Translations under genes and position numbers: made by a program | NCBI GenBank assembly: GCA_037013495.1 | Contig: CM072809.1 | Coordinates: 10,552,501-10,616,500 of the forward strand | Origin: Hippophae tibetana | Taxonomy: Eukaryota > Streptophyta > Magnoliopsida > Rosales > Elaeagnaceae | Direction of reading: 5' to 3' | Length of the DNA: 64,000 bases | Notes under the pieces: model-generated | Told to the model about the DNA's origin: nothing | Seen by the model: only the letters and a program-made list of their open reading frames with translations | Database searches by the model: none | Shown: positions 58,324 through 64,000 of the stretch, piece after piece | How the letters are laid out: each line of letters opens with the position of its first letter | Position numbering within the stretch: the stretch's first letter is position 1

Positions 58324-59940
58324 CTTTTTATATATAAATATTCATATGAAAGTATATTAACGGATTTTTTTATAATATTTAATATTTATAATTAATATCT
58401 TATTTAATATTGATATATATAATTTTATTTTTTTATTTTAAAATGACTATTAAAAATTTATTAATATCAACTTTATTCAATAATAATGACACAAAAATTA
58501 ATTAATTATATAAATATAATAGATAATTTATACAATTTTATTATAATAATAATAAAAGTAGTTATATAAATATTATTATCCTTATTTTATTATAAACATA
58601 TCTATTTAATTTTTTTAAGTGTCCTCTTTCATATTATTTATGTTAAAAATTTGATATATTGATATTCAATTTTTATCATTTTTATTGTTATTAGTTTTTT
58701 TCATTTTTTTCTATTTCTAGTCGAATTTATTTTTTCTCATAAAAATATAAATTATTAAACGTAAATAAATAATTTTAAAGCAACTTTTCTTTTTATAATA
58801 AATAGGTTGTTCACTGTTTCTAAACATGTGTCTTGTTTTTGTTTTGAAACTAGTCTTCTCTTTTATTTAAATTTGTTATTATAAAATAAAAAGTTTTAAT
58901 TTTTTCATCACAAAGCCTTTGCTATCCTTTTTAATTTTTCTTCCAAAACTGTCATTTCAATATCGTTTGATATTTTAGGATTTTTTAAAAATCTCTTCTA
59001 ATTTTTAGTGATTTTGTTTAGTTTTAAGGTAAACTATTTTTTTAAGCTAAATAATGTTTCAATTAACTTTTTTTATGGGTAATGATATTATAATGTGACA
59101 ATAAAAAAATATTAAAATTTTATTTTATTCATATTATTAATTACATATTTATGTCATTATTATTTGATAAAGTTATCACTACTCAATTATTTTTATGACA
59201 ATAATAATTTTGCTTGTACCAATATCACTACCCTTTTATTCTTTAATTATTTTAAAAACAAATTTATCTTTAATTTTTTTGTTTATGTATATAATACACT
59301 TAAAATTTTAATTAAATATTAATTTTAGGTTATTAATTTATTTAAAATTAAATGTATAAACTACTATTGTACTACTATAAAAATATTGATTTACATGCAT
59401 ATATTTTATTAAATACAAAAACTATTAATGTAAAAAACCCTTTTAATAACATAATTATCTTTTACTTATATAATATATGACAAATATATGCTAAAAAAAT
59501 TAATTTAAAATATAAAATTAAATTACTTACGTACCTTAAAATAAATTAAGAGACTATTATTATACTATTTTAAAATATAATTCCAATACCTTTTAGTTGA
59601 AAGGGTAACTTTAAAGTATTAACTTTTTAATAACATCATCAATCAATGGCAAAATGTAATTGATTTTATAAAAAAATAAAATATTTACATATTATTGTCA
59701 CATTTGAAGTTTGAATGGCAAATTAAGTCAAATTAAAAATAATGAGGGATGGAATTGCACTATTACTAGTTATTACAATTAATTAAAAATCAAATTAATT
59801 TTACATTTTTAAATAGTTAAACTTATATTTGGTAAAGCTAAAAAAGCAGAAATTGTTAAATTTGTGCCAAAAAATAATCTCTTTTATAATGGGGTAATAT
59901 GCATTAGATTATAAACAATATTAAAAGAAAGCACATTCTC
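58324..59940. other. AT-rich intergenic DNA between NIP7 and RAD5A-like genes
   Basis: No gene, RNA or clear repeat was recognised. The boundary at 58323 is where the duplicated NIP7 block ends. Confidence 0.6.
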
Positions 59941-60347
59941 AGAATACATAGTTCAGTACATACATGTTTATTAATTTCAAATCATCAAAAGCAAAAAAAA
60001 AAAGAAATGTACAATGTATTCTCCAAAATTAAAAAAAAAATGTAAACTAATGTAAACTTATCTATGAAATGCATATACAACATACTCTGCTCTCTAAGCA
60101 ACATGTATACAACATATTTAGATATTCCATTAAATAAACGTGCACAGCACTCACTTGAAAAGAAACCCCAAGTGAAATTTGATTTCACCAGTTCCATCAA
60201 ATTACCAAAAGTGATGTCCCATGCAATGTTTGAACCATTTGCCCAAGAGCCTCGACCAATGTGCTCTCTAATAACCCATTTGACATCAGTTGTCATGTTA
60301 AATACCTGTCCCAAGATAAGCACAAAGCTTTTATAACTGTTAAATAT
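59941..60347 (-). other. Probable 3'UTR of the RAD5A-like gene
   Basis: Immediately after the helicase stop codon the sequence stays complex for about 300 bases and then becomes AT-rich. A minus frame of 112 codons here matches no family and lies entirely 3' of the stop, so I treat it as untranslated. Confidence 0.45.
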
Positions 60348-61198
60348 CTAACTAAAAAGCATTTTTAATTCCTCTATGCGAGCGCTTCTAACTTCTTGAT
60401 CAGTCAATGCACCAGAAATCATTCTCTGTTTACGAGCCTGCACTGCTTCCATTCTTTCCTCAACCGTACCCTGCAATCAAAGAACAATGAAACAAGTATA
60501 CACATGTTAGAACCTAATAATTTATTCACACAAATTTATATGATTCTCTATCACAGTTATGAGCATCTTAGAAAGAATTCCAAAGCACATATTCTCTAAC
60601 TATGCAATGGGTTGGTTTACTTCTATTAAAAGTGGTTTCAGACAAAAGCGGTTTTAGAAAGACACATTCAATGTGCTTCTGTCAGCAAGCACTAAATGCG
60701 CTTTCTGAGCCCTGAAAACACTTCTCACAAACTTTTTCATGTTTGATCCTAAAAGGCTTTTACAAGGTACTAGAAGCATAACCAAAGACCCTAATTCTGA
60801 AATAAACAGAGGTTTCAATTTTTGTCAGAAAATTCAGCTCGGTACTGAATTTTGCTGGTTCCTTTTATAACTGGTTTCAATGGACTGAATTGATTCACAA
60901 ATTAAAAGTAATCCATTTTTTTATGTATACAACAAGGGACATATCAAATAACTTAACAATACTTTCTTAGTTTTTCTATTCAGGAATTAGAACGTATCCC
61001 AACTTCTGTCATCTCAAGAATGAAGGTTCCAAGAAAGAAAGAAGGGGAAAAAATCATAAAAGCCACTAAACTCCTAACTGAAGGGAGAATAAAGTCTACC
61101 TTCATAATAAACCGTTTGATCATCACCCGTTTTGTTTGACCAATGCGATGGATGCGCATTACAGCCTGCTCCTCCACAGCTGGATTCCACCAAGGATC
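60348..61198 (-). CDS. RAD5A: RAD5A-like SNF2 helicase/E3 ligase, last two exons (gene continues beyond the window)
   Basis: The exon at 61198-61100 encodes [20 protein letters not shown] then [16 protein letters not shown]2 helicase motif VI with the arginine finger region. The exon at 60470-60348 encodes [20 protein letters not shown] then [20 protein letters not shown] and stop. Junctions are GT-AG and in phase. This ending is that of plant RAD5A, a RING-type SNF2 protein in post-replication DNA repair that extends PCNA ubiquitin chains; the RING and other helicase motifs must lie upstream. No motif V exon was found between 61199 and 64000, so the next intron is at least 2.8 kb and runs past the window edge. 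Confidence 0.88.
60608..60793. mobile_element. Small MITE-like element in the last RAD5A-like intron
   Basis: Left end GGGTTGGTTTACTTCT and right end AGAAGCATAACCAAAGACCC are imperfect inverted repeats. The right end is close to the TTTGGATATGCTTCT end of the element at 13516-13807 in HDT intron 1, so the two probably belong to one family. AGTGG/CACTTCT units recur inside. No coding capacity. Confidence 0.55.
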
Positions 61199-62240
61199 CT
61201 ACAATGACAAACAGAAACCACAACTTTTAACAACTACGAAATTAAACCAACCAAAACATCAAGTGGAAGATCTTTCTCCTTTTTTCCACTCTCCTTTCTT
61301 CTTGAAAGATATGAGAGGAGAAACATTTATAAAACATAACAAACCGAAAAAAGAGTGATCAAGGACCTCAAGAATGCAGATAACAAACTAAAGTGAGCAA
61401 TAAGAAGATGCTCATCAATTGACAATAAATTAGAGCCAGAGGGCATAATTATTTTATTCACAAATGGCAAAAGATGACCAAAAGTCCAAAACCCTTTATA
61501 CGAAATTTTCTACGTCATATACAAATGACTGGATGAAACTGTGTACCATACTGATTTAGAGAGATTTGAAAATGAAAGCAAAGAATAGAGAAGAACAAGA
61601 AAGAAAAAAGAACAGGAGTTTGGAGGATAAACTAGAGAACAACTTGATCTCAAAACTTTATTCATAATATCCAATATTTAACATTTTGATTAAAACATAA
61701 AATAAGAAACATATATATGCATATACTAATGGGCTTTTAATATACTAGTGCGCTGTAGGCTTTTACTAATGGACCTTACAATAATTAAAAGAACAACAAA
61801 TAATAAAGGACTATATCACCCTCATTCCTACATTCTTCTCTCCCAATTGAAAAAAACTGGATTGCAATTAGTTTGTAGAACCATAAAGTAACAACCGGAA
61901 TAAGAGATATTTCTTCAACTTCCTTGGAATTTGCATGAGAAGTAACAAAGAGTGAGCATGAATAATGCAAACTTGCAACACAATAAATGAGACTAAACAA
62001 GACTTTAAACCTTGGTTAAGTAATGATCCATCCCACTTAGAATGTAAATGCATAATCATACGAGTAGAACATCCTAATAAGCATGCATTAGAACAATCAA
62101 ATGGGATAGCAAAGGTTTGATCAAGCCAAGCCTTATATTTTAAAATTGAATGACAAATGCTAATAGAAGAGTCAAACATTGCTCAATGATCTCAACCAAA
62201 ACACTATGGATAACATTGGAAAATACCATAGTTAGACTCT
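61199..62240. other. RAD5A-like intron sequence, nothing recognised
   Basis: This is inferred to be intron. Short open frames on both strands have no family match, and no splice-compatible helicase exon was found. Confidence 0.45.
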
Positions 62241-63200
62241 CAAGTGTAATTACAACATATCTCTTATCACATGATTTTGGTTCTAAAGGAGCATAAAAGC
62301 TTGTTTAAGTGGAATGGGTGATAGAGAAATTTTTAAAGTTCTTGGATGAGGACCTAAAATACTTGAAATTGGTTTAGGAAGTAAGATTATTAATTTTGGA
62401 GGCATTTCAAGAATACTCTTCTCAACTTTGGGTTGTACCATTTTTTGTGGTGGATCCAAAATTACTCTTTGCAGGTGAAGGAATTTTAGTAATTTAAGGT
62501 GGATTAGATTTAGTTCACTTCTTGAGAAAATAGTACTTGGATCTTTTTTTAAAGGAACTAGCCTTATTTTCTTACATTCCAAGAGAATATAAATTTCACC
62601 CTATGAGCTACTCGTACATGATCTCTCCATTGTTTTCCAAGAACAACAAGGCAAGCATATGAGACATATATGTCTATCACTTCACATTTGACTACATCTT
62701 GATAAGACTTCCCAATTAAAAACGAAAGCATACAAAATTTGCTATCATTGTGGTCCTTTTAAATTTGTAAATCCAATGCTTTCACAACACATTTAGAAAC
62801 AAGATTGTCATTTTTCAACATTAATAATCACATCACAAACCTTATTACTAATGGTGATCAAGCATCTGTGACTGATTTTGATATTGAGTATTGACTTTCT
62901 TGAACAATTGAGTTCTTGAAGTGAAAATAGGGATAGGATTTGATTTACAGACTCTCATCAAGTGGTTCATTAGACATGGGATGACCTTTTGGCACACTAC
63001 AATACTCACAATTGGCAAATTTAGAATCATATGAACGTAAATATGAGACCATATGAGGGGCTTGATGTTTGTCCATTCTCACAATAGGTTTAGTATCTCT
63101 AATAGATGCATGTGAGGTCATAAAGGTGGTGTGATCACTATTTTCTATCAACCATGTTGTAGGTTCAAAATGGTTTGCATATTGAGGAAAAAACCTTTGA
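62240..63200 (-). mobile_element. Ty3/gypsy retrotransposon fossil (protease region) in a RAD5A-like intron
   Basis: On the minus strand a stretch around 62700-62590 reads like the aspartic-protease-to-linker region of plant Ty3/gypsy elements, with CEVIDIYVSYACLVVLGKQW as the decayed version of a common gypsy motif, followed by CKKIRLVPLKKD. Upstream, around 63000-63100, more retroelement-like open pieces lie. It is heavily broken, with many breaks, no LTRs found, and clearly old. Confidence 0.6.
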
Positions 63201-64000
63201 TATAATTGGTATTTTATCTCAAGTCAAGTATTATATCGCTCACCAATACAAGAGAAATAATTATCATGAACATGTTTCCAATATCTCAAAACATAACCAC
63301 TTTATAAACTTTAGACATAAGCTACAGAATCATAACCATAGAAATCATAATACATAAATGTATTTTCAATCTTATCAATCCAATTCGATAAAGTTTCAGA
63401 ACCCATTGTTTCATCACAAAAAAATGCACAAGATTTTCTAAAGGGGGTAAAATGAATTTGGTAGGGCATTTTGAAATGAATTTTGTCTATTGCAAGTTAA
63501 CTAAATTAACTACACACTATAAAAATGCAAAACAAAACAAGAGAAAAGGTTTAGAGATATACCAAACCAAAATTGAATTAACCCTCCAAATTAGCTACAA
63601 CTTTGACAATTTGGGCTTCCAAGTCAAAAGCAAAAAGAAAAGGAATCCCAATATGAAGTATTTTTTTTCTTTCTAATTTCTACAACAATTGATCGTACTA
63701 AGCCTCTAAATTTGCATATAGACATGCAAACAACGCCAATAATACAATCCAAAATGAAATTTGTGGCCAATATAACAATTTGAAATTTAGATCAAGTTAG
63801 TACTGAATACAACTCTTGCAATTCAACTCCAATTGAGTATCCAAAAGATTCCAGTCAAATGTTAAATGAACGAGCCCAAATATTCTATTAGTAACCCAAA
63901 TAATGCAGCAAGAATTCTTCGACAATTAGTGCTCAAATCTAAAGTTCTACAAATAAGTTGAACCGAGATATAACTTCTCAAAGATCAAGTCCATGCATTC
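63201..64000. other. Window end, probable RAD5A-like intron or older repeat
   Basis: No coding exon is recognised. GATAAAGTTTCAGAACCC near 63387 is typical of decayed gypsy gag regions, so part of this may belong to the fossil at 62240-63200. Confidence 0.35.

Noticed and set aside
59985-60323. Minus frame of 112 codons with MTTDVKWVIREHIGRGSW
   Set aside because: It lies wholly 3' of the RAD5A-like stop codon and matches no family; more likely 3'UTR.
1-64000. CRISPR arrays, plasmid or phage modules, toxin-antitoxin systems, bacterial operons
   Set aside because: None seen: repeats are eukaryotic transposons, genes have spliceosomal introns, and no regular short repeat-spacer structure exists.

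Overview
This is a plant nuclear DNA window, most likely from a eudicot; I cannot name the species. The evidence is strongly AT-rich intergenic DNA, intron-bearing genes with GT-AG splicing, a plant-only HD2 histone deacetylase gene, a CslA mannan synthase gene, and many plant-type transposable elements (Copia, TRIM, MITE, LINE). I found no bacterial, plasmid, phage or CRISPR content.

Four host protein genes and one end of a fifth can be rebuilt from exons, all on the minus strand. (1) HD2/HDT histone deacetylase, 15075 to 9547, about ten exons, with a 13-base first coding exon and a C2H2 finger split by an intron. (2) CslA-type glucomannan 4-beta-mannosyltransferase, 38194 to 29869, nine exons covering about 544 codons, with a TGA where the family has a conserved Trp. 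(3) A small twin-CX9C protein of the DUF3128/C22orf39 family, 49737 to 47189, three exons, 107 aa. (4) NIP7, a 60S ribosome biogenesis factor, CDS 56375 to 55812, with a long 5'UTR intron. (5) The last two exons of a RAD5A-like SNF2 helicase, 61198 to 60348, whose upstream exons lie outside the window. A tRNA-Leu(TAA) gene lies at 26874-26956.

Mobile elements fill most of the rest. There is a broken 3' end of a Copia element (1-1280), a very young full-length Copia element of the same family in the opposite orientation (16449-22121, TAACC target duplication), and a gag-only Copia-like element (22831-25146) sitting inside an RS-repeat coding exon of a decayed host gene. A TRIM lies in an intron of the DUF3128 gene. 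MITE or hAT-like elements lie in introns of HDT, CslA, DUF3128 and RAD5A. There is also a LINE tail downstream of NIP7 and a decayed Ty3/gypsy protease region in a RAD5A intron.

Two local duplications stand out. A 1044-bp head-to-tail tandem duplication starts inside the 3' end of the tRNA-Leu gene. The NIP7 locus is also duplicated: its 5'UTR exon plus intron (56441-58323) and its downstream flank (52735-53510) recur at 50783-52677 and 49930-50790, but the second copy has no NIP7 coding sequence. I saw no clearly new biological system. The most unusual items are the CslA nonsense codon, the coding-less NIP7 copy with its uneven divergence, and the tRNA-anchored tandem duplication.
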